Source of the DNA: Oscillospiraceae bacterium
Lineage (GTDB): Bacteria; Bacillota; Clostridia; Oscillospirales; Oscillospiraceae
Assembly (NCBI GenBank): GCA_020025655.1
Contig: JAHHRR010000006.1
Location: 1-59,083, forward strand
DNA length: 59,083 nt
Direction of reading: 5' to 3'
Shown here: piece after piece, positions 14,224-22,102 of the stretch
How the letters are laid out: every line of letters begins with the position of its first letter
How positions within the stretch are numbered: position 1 is the stretch's first letter
The notes under the pieces: model-generated
Database searches by the model: none
Told to the model about the DNA's origin: nothing
What the model saw: the letters and a program-made list of their open reading frames with translations, nothing else
Position numbers and translations under genes: made by a program

Positions 14224-16350
14224 ATGAAAAACAGATTAAAAAGAATTATGACGCTGGTTTTGATACTGAGCATGGCAATGTCTTTTGCTGCCTGCGGTGC
14301 AGAAGAGGCAAAAGCACCCGAGGAGTCGGAAACGCCGGATGCGGAGCAGACAGCGGCAGATGGTGAAAAGGTATACACTGTATCCCTTGTTGAGCTTCCG
14401 GAAAATATGACGAAGGCCTCCAAAGTGGAAACAGACGGCGGAGAGCTTTTTATTGCGGGATACAGTAATGACAGGCAGATACTCCTCTATTCCAAGAATC
14501 TTGCCGACGGAACATATAAAAAGTATGAGCTTGAGGAACCGGGCGAAGATGAATCAATGGATCTTATTGCGTTCACACCTTCGGGAGACAGGGTCTATGC
14601 CGTATACGATATCATGCGAATGGTAAATGAATTCCCCGAGTTTGATACCATGATTGCTGCCTTCGACCGGGAAAGCTGTGAGCTTCTGGAAAATGCCGAG
14701 ATTGAAGGCATAGAAATGCCGTCCTTCGGCGGGATTTTTGCTGTGGGAGATTTAATAGCGGGCATATCCTATGACGGCCTTATGACACTTTCTCCCGACG
14801 GCACGGTGCCGGCCCATTCCGACAACCACAGCATTGAAAGCATCCTAAAGGCAGACGGCAAACTCTATGCACAGGATATAAGCGACGATTATAAGACCGG
14901 AACGCTGTATGAAATTACAGACGGAAGCTGTACACTTAAAAAGGTCTGCGATATAAAGGACACAAAGTTTGATCTTTCAGGAGAACATCCCTGGATAGAA
15001 GTGGCATCCTGCGCCAGTGAAAACGGAGGCTACATAGTGACTCAGGATTCTGTCTCAAAGCTTAATACGGAGACAGGAGAGGTGGAGCCGCTCTTTACAT
15101 GGAAAGATATCGGCTACGAGTTCGCAGGCACTCCGGGGAGCACGGCAGTCAGCTCTGACGGAAAAATCTTTATCACCGATGCGTATACAGGAATGCTGTG
15201 TGAGGTTTCAAAACAGGATAAGGTTGAGAAAAAGACTCTGCTTGTATCCTGCGCAGAGGGTGTTGGCACCACATATTTCAGTGAGGCCGTAAGCAGATTC
15301 AACCTCACAAATCCCGAGTACAGGGTTGAGGTCAAAATGTACCCCTATGATAATCCCGCCCTTGTGCTCACGGAGCTTGCCTCAGGAGAATTTCCGGATG
15401 TATTTTATATAGGAAGCAGTGTGGACAGGGAGAGCGTTTTTAAACACATAATGGTTAATGATTCTCTGTTTGAAGACCTTATGCCCTATATTGATAACGA
15501 CGATACCATATCCCGTGAATCCTTTGCGCCGGGCATCCTTGAAAGTGCCGGAAGAGACGGACATCTTTACGGTATGCCGGTGAGTGTGGGCTTTTCCAAT
15601 ATAACGGTACCCAAGGACCTTGCGGACAGTATGGAGGATTGGAGCGTTGATGCGCTTCTTCAAATGAACAGTGAACTTCCGGATGATGTAAGTCTCTTTT
15701 ACTCAAATACCAGTGAAAGCATACTCGATTCTATTAAGGGCTTTATAAGCACAGAGTATGTTGATTTTTCTGAGGGTACCTGCAATTTTGAAGATTCCGA
15801 CTTCGGAAAATGGCTTCAGCTGTGCAAGGAAGGGGCAAAGGAAACCGCCGAATCCTATGTATTTTACAGCGGACAGGGGGCACATAATGTACCTCGGTTT
15901 TTCAGGGAGGATCACAATAATGATGACTATGTATACATGGGCTTTCCCGGTGCAGATGGTCCCAGAACCGTGCTTATAAATACCTCCGGCAACTTCTCTA
16001 TTCCCAAGGCCAGCGAAAATAAGGAAGCGGCCTGGGAGTTTATTAAAATTCTGCTCTCTCCTGCGCTGCAAAACGGAACAATAGGAAGCTTCGGCTACCC
16101 CGTTATGAAGTCCGCATTGGAGAATAATTTGTTGAATAAACGCTATGCGGCAGTTCCCGATACCGTGGAGATTGATGCAAAAAGATCCGAAGAGGCCTTC
16201 GCACAGTGCAGCTCCATGCAGCGGGGAAGCATTGTAGACGATATTATAAATGAAGAAGCTGCAAAATATTTTGCCGACCAGAGCAGTCTTGAAGATACGG
16301 TTAAAAGTATACAAAGCCGTGCGGGAATCTATCTTGCCGAGCAGAAATAA
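14224..16350 (+). CDS. Lipoprotein: N-terminal propeller-like region plus family 1 solute-binding domain
   Basis: The 708-residue protein has a lipoprotein signal (helix 8-22, lipobox ending at Cys24 in FAAC) and an acidic linker. Residues 45-330 are beta-rich with repeated short strands (GDRVYAVYD, DGKLYAQD, DGKIFITD) that resemble a propeller. Residues 335-705 are a sugar-type solute-binding domain (TTYFSEAVSRFN, LASGEFPDVFYI, GRDGHLYGMPV, NKEAAWEFIKILLSP). It would sit on the outer face of the membrane. No permease or ATPase genes adjoin, and it has its own terminator. It may bind carbohydrate for a distant importer or serve as a sensor. The architecture is read from the sequence; the ligand is unknown. 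Confidence 0.75.
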   Translation: MKNRLKRIMTLVLILSMAMSFAACGAEEAKAPEESETPDAEQTAADGEKVYTVSLVELPENMTKASKVETDGGELFIAGYSNDRQILLYSKNLADGTYKKYELEEPGEDESMDLIAFTPSGDRVYAVYDIMRMVNEFPEFDTMIAAFDRESCELLENAEIEGIEMPSFGGIFAVGDLIAGISYDGLMTLSPDGTVPAHSDNHSIESILKADGKLYAQDISDDYKTGTLYEITDGSCTLKKVCDIKDTKFDLSGEHPWIEVASCASENGGYIVTQDSVSKLNTETGEVEPLFTWKDIGYEFAGTPGSTAVSSDGKIFITDAYTGMLCEVSKQDKVEKKTLLVSCAEGVGTTYFSEAVSRFNLTNPEYRVEVKMYPYDNPALVLTELASGEFPDVFYIGSSVDRESVFKHIMVNDSLFEDLMPYIDNDDTISRESFAPGILESAGRDGHLYGMPVSVGFSNITVPKDLADSMEDWSVDALLQMNSELPDDVSLFYSNTSESILDSIKGFISTEYVDFSEGTCNFEDSDFGKWLQLCKEGAKETAESYVFYSGQGAHNVPRFFREDHNNDDYVYMGFPGADGPRTVLINTSGNFSIPKASENKEAAWEFIKILLSPALQNGTIGSFGYPVMKSALENNLLNKRYAAVPDTVEIDAKRSEEAFAQCSSMQRGSIVDDIINEEAAKYFADQSSLEDTVKSIQSRAGIYLAEQK

Positions 16351-16366
16351 AACTCCTTAAATGACG

Positions 16367-16392
16367 AAAACCCTGACATATGTCAGGGTTTT
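16367..16392 (+). terminator. Terminator after the binding lipoprotein
   Basis: Perfect 12-bp stem AAAACCCTGACA/TGTCAGGGTTTT followed by CTGCTTTT. It separates the lipoprotein from the transporter downstream. Confidence 0.85.
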
Positions 16393-16523
16393 CTGCTTTT
16401 ATGTCTTATTCGAGTACATCACAACGAAAGTAATGTATATTTACAAAAGTACTTCCATGGTATAAAATAAATCTATTGCACAAATGGAAAAACGCATGAT
16501 TCATGCAAAAACGGAGGTCCTTA

Positions 16524-17969
16524 ATGAAAAAAGAAAACAATGCAAACCTTAATTCCGGCCTTAAGCTGAATTACCGCAGAACAAGCCTTATAGGCTTCGC
16601 CTTTTTCGGTATTCTGCTTTTGTGGCAGGTGTATGACTCCTGGTGTCCCACCTTCCTGACAGACATTTTCGCAAGAAAAATGTACGGCCTTTCCTCTGCT
16701 GAACTTAAAGCAGGCGATCCTTCAAAGATCCTGAATGTTCAGTGGATTGTCGGTATAATAATGGCCTGCGATAACTTCGCAGCCCTGCTTCTGCTTCCCC
16801 TTTTCGGAAACCTTTCTGATAAAACCAAGTCTCCTATCGGTAAGCGTATGCCTTACATCATGACCGGTACTTTTGTGGTTGCAGTTGCATTCCCCTTTAT
16901 CCCCCTTTTCTTCCATTATAATAATATGGTAGGCATGGTTATAATGATGGCGGTTACACTTATTTTTATGATGATGTACCGCAATCCTGCTGTCGCTCTC
17001 ATGCCTGATATCACTCCCAAGCCTCTGCGTGCAAAGGCAAACGGAATAATCAATATAATGGGCTATCTGGGCGGTGCTTCTGCCACTGTTCTGGGTATCT
17101 TCCTCAAGCTCAGCGATTACATCAATGCTCCCGATGCAGCAAGAAATATGTGGATAATCGAGATCCCCTTCATTGTGGCATCTATTCTTATGGTTATATC
17201 CGCTCTGGTTCTGTTCTTCACTGTTAAGGAGAACAAAATTGCAGAGGAAGTTAAAGAAGAAATGGAACTGGGCGAAAAGCTTGCTGCTGTCGAAACTCCT
17301 ATTGATGACGACAAGCCCATGTCCAAGGCTAACAAGAATATGCTTCTTGCAATTCTTGCAGCTGAATTCCTCTGGTTTATGGCAGATAACTCCATCGGCA
17401 CCTATATCGGAAACTATGTTATCTACTACATGAACTCCGTCTCCAGCGCAACCATGTTCCTGACCATTATCGGCGGTATAGCTTCTATGGTAGGTTTTGC
17501 AACCGCAGGCGCAATTGCAGATAAAATCGGCCGTAAGTGGACAATTTCCATCGGTCTTATCGTAAGCTGTGTAGGTCTTATGATTATGTGCATGGTAGGC
17601 CCCAGCGGCAAGGTTGTAGGCGAGCACGGCGAGTTTGCATTCCCCACACTGCTCTATGTTGTATGGGCTATAAAGGGCTTCGGTATGGCTCTTGTACATA
17701 ACTGCTCCTTCCCCATGGTTGTGGAGCTTTGTTCTTCAAAGAAAATCGGAAAGTTTACCGGATATTACTATTCCGCAAGTATGTCCGCTCAGACTGTAAC
17801 ACCTATTCTTCTTGGTTTTGTTTTCAATGCAACCGGTGCATGGAGAGCTCTGCCTATATATGCTACCATTCTCATTACCCTGAGCTGCATCGTATTTACA
17901 ATTCTTGTTAAGAATGTCCACGCTGTAAAGGTTCCCAATACAAAAGGACTGGAAGCTCTTGACAGCTGA
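16524..17969 (+). CDS. Major facilitator transporter, GPH/MelB-like
   Basis: The 481-residue protein has twelve predicted membrane helices with a central cytoplasmic loop (about residues 235-275, Glu/Lys-rich). Motifs GNLSDKTKSPIGKRMPY in loop 2-3 and GAIADKIGRKW in loop 8-9 place it in the glycoside-pentoside-hexuronide cation symporter branch of the MFS. I start at the second ATG because CGGAGG lies seven bases ahead of it; the earlier in-frame ATG at 16503 would place that RBS inside the gene. It is followed after 28 bases by a glycerophosphodiesterase, so the substrate may be a glycosyl or glycerophosphodiester compound; this link is inference. Confidence 0.85.
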   Translation: MKKENNANLNSGLKLNYRRTSLIGFAFFGILLLWQVYDSWCPTFLTDIFARKMYGLSSAELKAGDPSKILNVQWIVGIIMACDNFAALLLLPLFGNLSDKTKSPIGKRMPYIMTGTFVVAVAFPFIPLFFHYNNMVGMVIMMAVTLIFMMMYRNPAVALMPDITPKPLRAKANGIINIMGYLGGASATVLGIFLKLSDYINAPDAARNMWIIEIPFIVASILMVISALVLFFTVKENKIAEEVKEEMELGEKLAAVETPIDDDKPMSKANKNMLLAILAAEFLWFMADNSIGTYIGNYVIYYMNSVSSATMFLTIIGGIASMVGFATAGAIADKIGRKWTISIGLIVSCVGLMIMCMVGPSGKVVGEHGEFAFPTLLYVVWAIKGFGMALVHNCSFPMVVELCSSKKIGKFTGYYYSASMSAQTVTPILLGFVFNATGAWRALPIYATILITLSCIVFTILVKNVHAVKVPNTKGLEALDS

Positions 17970-17997
17970 TAATTTCCTTATCGAAAGGAGATAAGCG

Positions 17998-18819
17998 ATG
18001 AATAATAAAACTAAACTTATCGTTGCAGCCGCTGCAGCTGCAACCGCAGCTTTACCTGTACTTATTGCAGCACCTAAAAAACCCACTGAGCTGCAGAAAT
18101 TCCCCTTCTGGGGCAAGAATTTTGCCCATAGAGGACTGCACACCAGAGATAAGTCTGTACCCGAAAATTCTCTCGAGGCATTCAGACTCGCTTCTGAGGC
18201 AGGCTACGGAATTGAGCTGGATGTACAGCTTTCAAAAGATGGATATGTGGTCGTATTCCACGACGATACCCTGAACCGTGTCTGCGGAGTGGATTCCAGA
18301 GTTGATGAAAAGACTCTGGATGAGCTTCAGGAGCTGAGACTTTGCGACAGTGAGTATACTATCCCTCTGTTCTCTGAGGTTCTTGAGGTGATTGACGGCA
18401 GAGGCCCGCTGATAGTAGAGCTTAAAAACGGAAAGAGAAATAAAGAACTTTGCGAAAAGACCTATGCTCTTTTGAAAAATTACAAAGGTGATGTCTGCGT
18501 AGAAAGCTTTAATCCCTTTATTGTTGCATGGTTTAAGAAGAATGCAAAAGAGATGCTCCGTGGTCAGCTGGCAGCACCCATTGAGGAGTATAAGGATATG
18601 CCTAAAATTCAGGGCTTTATCCTTAGCAACACTCTTCTGAACTTCCTTGCAAGACCTAATTTTATAGCATATAAAATTGGTAAAAGACCTTTCATGGTAA
18701 GACTGTCTGAGAAATTAGGTGCTATGAGAGTGGGCTGGACTTCCCATGATCCCAGCAGCGAAAAAGACAGAGATGCAGTTATCTTTGAGTTTTATAAGCC
18801 CCAGCTTAAATATAAATAA
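17998..18819 (+). CDS. Glycerophosphodiester phosphodiesterase family protein
   Basis: It hydrolyses glycerophosphodiesters (deacylated phospholipids or teichoic acid fragments) to glycerol 3-phosphate and an alcohol. The 273 residues carry the family signature: AHRGLH near 42, PENSLEAFRLA, the metal pair in ELDVQLSKDG and the catalytic His in VVFHDDTLNRV. Residues 6-25 are an Ala-rich hydrophobic stretch that could anchor it in the membrane or act as a signal peptide. A strong RBS (GAAAGGAG) lies eight bases upstream. It is co-transcribed with the preceding transporter. The enzyme family is certain; the physiological substrate is not. Confidence 0.9.
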   Translation: MNNKTKLIVAAAAAATAALPVLIAAPKKPTELQKFPFWGKNFAHRGLHTRDKSVPENSLEAFRLASEAGYGIELDVQLSKDGYVVVFHDDTLNRVCGVDSRVDEKTLDELQELRLCDSEYTIPLFSEVLEVIDGRGPLIVELKNGKRNKELCEKTYALLKNYKGDVCVESFNPFIVAWFKKNAKEMLRGQLAAPIEEYKDMPKIQGFILSNTLLNFLARPNFIAYKIGKRPFMVRLSEKLGAMRVGWTSHDPSSEKDRDAVIFEFYKPQLKYK

Positions 18820-18843
18820 TAGAATATAACTGTAAAAAATAAG

Positions 18844-18893
18844 CAGCACCCCGTCTGTTTTATCGGCTTGTACCGGTAACAAACGGGGTGCTG
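18844..18893. terminator. Terminator after the glycerophosphodiesterase
   Basis: Long hairpin with outer stem CAGCACCCCGT/ACGGGGTGCTG and a further small inner stem (ACCGGT region), then a T run. It also serves the convergent AAA ATPase gene. Confidence 0.85.
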
Positions 18894-18925
18894 TTTTTTG
18901 CTTGAATGTGTGATTACTGAGCGGT

Positions 18926-20347
18926 TTATTCCTCAGACTCTCTGAGATCCTCGGGGAGAACGGTTACAAGGTCTTCCTTTGAGGGATTTTCCATTGCGGC
19001 GACACGGTTTGACTGACGGACGATCATGTTTTCAAAAATGTTTCGTACATCACGGCCGTTTCCGAAGTTTTCGTCCCTGTTTTCGTAAAGCTCATTAAAC
19101 AGCTCCACAGCTGCCTTTTCGGCCTCCTCATTAAGCTTGTAGCTGTTCTTATCGCAGCGTATGCGGAATATTTCCATAAGCTGACTGCCTTCGTAATCAG
19201 GGAAATCAAAGTATTTGTTAAAGCGGGATTCAAGACCGGGGTTTGAGCTTAAAAACTTCTTCATAGGCCCTGTATATCCTGCAACTATCACCACAAGATC
19301 ATCCCGGTTATCTTCCATGGCTTTCAGAATGGTTTCGATTGCTTCACGGCCGAAATCATTTTCACCGCCGGAGGAAAGAGAATATGCCTCATCTATGAAA
19401 AGCACTCCGCCGATAGCGGATTTTATAACGTCCTGAGTTTTAAGCGCTGTCTGACCTACATAGCCGGCTACAAGACCGGAGCGGTCGACCTCTACAAGCT
19501 GTCCTTTACTCAAAACACCGATAGATGCGTAAAGTCCGCTTATAAGTCGTGCAACTGTGGTTTTGCCGGTGCCGGGATTTCCTGTAAACACCATGTGAAG
19601 GCTCATGGGAGGAACAGGCAGATCGTTTTCCTGACGGAGCTTTCGTACCTTCATAAGATTAACAAGATTCTTGACGTCTTTTTTGACACCGTCCAGACCC
19701 ACAAGAGAATTAAGCTGTTCCATAAGCTCGTCAAAATTCGGCTTCTCCGGAGGGGTATCCTGACCGGCTGCATTGCTGCTGCTGACACCGTCGGCCTGAA
19801 CCTGAGGAGTATGCTTTTCTGTAAAGCTGGGTTCTGAGCTTGTGACAAAATCCAGTGCATTGAGAGCAGTCTTAGTGTTTTTTACGCCGGAGGCATCGCA
19901 GATTGCACTGAGCTTGTCGGTACATTCTGTTATATACTCAGCCTCGGCATAGCTTACCTCATCATCCGTTGCGGAAAGGTAAAGAAGTATATTTGTGAGC
20001 ATACGGATAAAGGTTCGGGAGGTTTCACGGCCTCTCTGGGCATCACTTTCGGCAAGATTCCAGAAAAACACCGGAGGCAGGAAAACGGTTTCTTCGCATA
20101 CTGCGTGGGTGAGATTCCATAACAGCCACTGCGGCTGGGGCTGATGACGGGAATAAATCTGATTTGCCATTTCCACATGGTGCTCATTTATACCGCCGGC
20201 TCTGCTCCATAGAGAAAGAGCGCAGTGTGTGATAAACTCGTCCAACTCTTTTGCCACGGTTTTTGTTCCGATACGGTAAAAGGCGTCTGTGTTGGCTATG
20301 TAGATTTTATGAAATTCCTCGGGGGAACGGTTCCATGTGGTGGGCAT
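18926..20347 (-). CDS. AAA ATPase of the SpoVK/CbxX family
   Basis: The 473-residue protein has a helical N-terminal half (1-200) without recognised domain and a CbxX/CfqX-type AAA module from about residue 210 (LNSLVGLDGVKKDVKNLVNL). Walker A is GNPGTGKTT (about 255), Walker B VLFIDEAYSL (about 317), and the arginine finger region follows GLESRFNKYF. SpoVK in Bacillus acts in late spore maturation, with the same C-terminal module but only about 320 residues in total. The longer N-terminal part may provide a separate partner-binding role. It is monocistronic. The AAA family is sure; a sporulation role is likely but not proven. Confidence 0.85.
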   Translation of the reverse strand: MPTTWNRSPEEFHKIYIANTDAFYRIGTKTVAKELDEFITHCALSLWSRAGGINEHHVEMANQIYSRHQPQPQWLLWNLTHAVCEETVFLPPVFFWNLAESDAQRGRETSRTFIRMLTNILLYLSATDDEVSYAEAEYITECTDKLSAICDASGVKNTKTALNALDFVTSSEPSFTEKHTPQVQADGVSSSNAAGQDTPPEKPNFDELMEQLNSLVGLDGVKKDVKNLVNLMKVRKLRQENDLPVPPMSLHMVFTGNPGTGKTTVARLISGLYASIGVLSKGQLVEVDRSGLVAGYVGQTALKTQDVIKSAIGGVLFIDEAYSLSSGGENDFGREAIETILKAMEDNRDDLVVIVAGYTGPMKKFLSSNPGLESRFNKYFDFPDYEGSQLMEIFRIRCDKNSYKLNEEAEKAAVELFNELYENRDENFGNGRDVRNIFENMIVRQSNRVAAMENPSKEDLVTVLPEDLRESEE

Positions 20348-20398
20348 AGCTGCTTCTCCTTACATACTGTATTTATATATACCAGATTATAAACTAAA

Positions 20399-20429
20399 AC
20401 TCCGGCAAATCAAGAGCTGCCGGAGTTTT
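20399..20429 (-). terminator. Terminator of the 52-residue gene
   Basis: Stem AACTCCGGCA/TGCCGGAGTT with an 11-base loop, followed on the minus strand by TTTTAGTTT. It lies six bases beyond the stop of the small gene and before the AAA ATPase gene. Confidence 0.75.
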
Positions 20430-20434
20430 TAATT

Positions 20435-20593
20435 CTATTTATTATACGGAGCAAAGCGTATGGCATACCCCGACTTTTCTTTGCCGGGCATAAGCTTAAA
20501 GGCAGGCTTCTTTTCAGGCGGAGTATAGTTTCCTGATACTCTTTTCCATACGGCTTCGAAGTTTTTAAGATTATTAAGCATTTTTTCGTCCAT
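20435..20593 (-). CDS. Small basic protein, 52 residues, unknown
   Basis: A short frame begins MDEKMLNNLKNFEAVWKRVS and ends in GYAIRFAPYNK. It is rich in Lys and Pro and has no membrane segment. GTGGA lies about six bases before the ATG; a second in-frame ATG four codons upstream (20605) has a poor RBS. It has its own terminator directly after the stop, which strongly suggests a real transcript. No family is recognised. It may be a small sporulation or nucleic-acid-binding protein, but this is only a guess from its size and charge. Confidence 0.65.
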   Translation of the reverse strand: MDEKMLNNLKNFEAVWKRVSGNYTPPEKKPAFKLMPGKEKSGYAIRFAPYNK

Positions 20594-20710
20594 GCTTTTC
20601 CACATCCTTAATGAGTTTCTATCTTCATTATATGCTCCTATTGCAAAGGGGTTAAAGATGTGAGATAATGAGTAAAATATTTAAACTATAAACGGCAGGA
20701 TGTGTTATTT

Positions 20711-21445
20711 ATGGCGAGATTTTTTATGGCCGGTACCAATATTAACGGCGGCATGGCAATAATGAAGGGCAGGGATGCCGAGCACGTGAGAGTGCTGAGA
20801 CTGCGTCCCGGCGAGGACATGATAATATGCGACGGTCAGGGCACTGACTATAAGTGCAGACTTGTTAAGGCAGATAAGGAGCAGGTGGAGGCTGAGGTTG
20901 TTGAGGTAGTAAAATGCCCCGCAGAGCCCAGCGTAAAGGTTGCTGTTATCTGCGGGCTTCCCAAGGGCAGCGACAAGACGGATTATATTATCCAGAAGTC
21001 CGTAGAAGCAGGTGCGGATGAAATTATGTTTTTCCAGTCTGCACGCTGCGTTGCAAAGCCTCAGAACATGGAAAGAAAAATGGAACGCTGGCAGAGAATC
21101 TCCGAAGAGGCTGCAAAGCAGTCCGGCAGAGGGATTATTCCTCAGGTAAGCTGGCTTGAGGATATGACTGCTGCTCTGGATGTGGTTGTAAAGAAGGATT
21201 TAGGTATCTTCCTTTATGAGACCGGTGAGCGGGAAGCTCTCAGCGACGTGCTCGATAATAACAGAGAGGTTAAATCCATTGCTCTTATGACAGGCCCCGA
21301 GGGCGGATTCGAGGAGTTTGAAGCTAAGCTTGCAAAAATTGCAGGTATGCATATCTGCTCTATGGGTGAGCGTATTCTGCGCTGTGAAACAGCACCCATT
21401 GTAGCACTGACTGCCTCTATGTACGCAACAGGAAATCTTGCCTGA
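20711..21445 (+). CDS. rsmE: 16S rRNA (uracil(1498)-N3)-methyltransferase RsmE
   Basis: RsmE methylates U1498 in the decoding region of 16S rRNA, using S-adenosylmethionine. The 244-residue protein starts with the PUA-like N-terminal domain (MARFFMAG) and has the SPOUT methyltransferase knot with TGPEGGFEEFE and the C-terminal signature MGERILRCETAP. I start at ATG 20711, with AGGA ten bases upstream and the family's usual M-x-RFF beginning; GTG at 20702 is also possible. It stands alone, whereas many Firmicutes have it beside prmA or dnaJ. Confidence 0.95.
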   Translation: MARFFMAGTNINGGMAIMKGRDAEHVRVLRLRPGEDMIICDGQGTDYKCRLVKADKEQVEAEVVEVVKCPAEPSVKVAVICGLPKGSDKTDYIIQKSVEAGADEIMFFQSARCVAKPQNMERKMERWQRISEEAAKQSGRGIIPQVSWLEDMTAALDVVVKKDLGIFLYETGEREALSDVLDNNREVKSIALMTGPEGGFEEFEAKLAKIAGMHICSMGERILRCETAPIVALTASMYATGNLA

Positions 21446-21458
21446 GAAAAACGATAAT

Positions 21459-21490
21459 AAAAGCCTGAACCGCTTGCGGTTCAGGCTTTT
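21459..21490 (+). terminator. Terminator after rsmE
   Basis: Perfect 15-bp stem AAAAGCCTGAACCGC/GCGGTTCAGGCTTTT with a two-base loop and T run. It also stops the convergent HAD gene. Confidence 0.92.
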
Positions 21491-21493
21491 TTG

Positions 21494-22102
21494 CTAAATT
21501 TTTATTCCGAAGTCTTTGAGCTTCAGCCGAAGTTCGTTTACGTCATTGTGGAAAACTATCCCTGCCATTCCGCAGCAGAATGAAGCCTCAATATTCATAG
21601 GGGAATCATCTATAAACAGGCACTGCTCAGGCTGAAGGGAGAATTTTTCAAAGAGCCGTCTGTAAATTTCAAACTGAGGCTTTACGAGCTTTTCGTCAGC
21701 TGAAACCAGTGTTCCGTCAAAGTATTCGCTGCCGGGGATTCGAGGCCAGTAAACGTGCTGACGGAGACTTGCATTGGAAAGAAGATATATCCTGTATCCG
21801 GCATCTTTAAGCTCTTTTACAAGCTCAGCCATACCTTCGACGGGGAGTATGGGTCTGTCCCACTGGTCAACAAGCCTGTGAACCTGCGTGTGCAGCCTCT
21901 GGGGCAGACGGCGGCACATGATTTCGGCTGCTTCTGAATCCGTCAGAGAACCTCTGTCCATTCTTGCCCATTCAAGAGACTGGTAAACCTCTCTGAGCAG
22001 AAGTTCCCTGTCTTCTTCGGCAACACCGACGTGTTCCATGAAAAGCTCAGGCTCGAAACGGATGAGGACCTTGCCCATATCGAAAACAATATTTTTTATC
22101 AT
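21494..22102 (-). CDS. HAD-family phosphatase
   Basis: The 202-residue protein is a haloacid-dehalogenase-like hydrolase of the YihX/glucose-1-phosphatase type: motif I FDMGKVL (7-13), motif II YLLSNAS near 110, motif III Lys in KLVKPQFEIY near 140, and motif IV CLFIDDSPMNI near 160, with a helical cap between motifs I and II. Its start codon overlaps the stop of the ABC permease by one base, so it belongs to that transport operon. It probably removes phosphate from the imported compound or a product of it. The family is certain; the substrate is inferred from context only. Confidence 0.88.
   Translation of the reverse strand: MIKNIVFDMGKVLIRFEPELFMEHVGVAEEDRELLLREVYQSLEWARMDRGSLTDSEAAEIMCRRLPQRLHTQVHRLVDQWDRPILPVEGMAELVKELKDAGYRIYLLSNASLRQHVYWPRIPGSEYFDGTLVSADEKLVKPQFEIYRRLFEKFSLQPEQCLFIDDSPMNIEASFCCGMAGIVFHNDVNELRLKLKDFGIKI

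Noticed and set aside
16722..17699. Open frame of 325 codons opposite the GPH-type transporter
   Set aside because: The plus-strand frame has clear membrane helices and family motifs; the reverse frame is a shadow.
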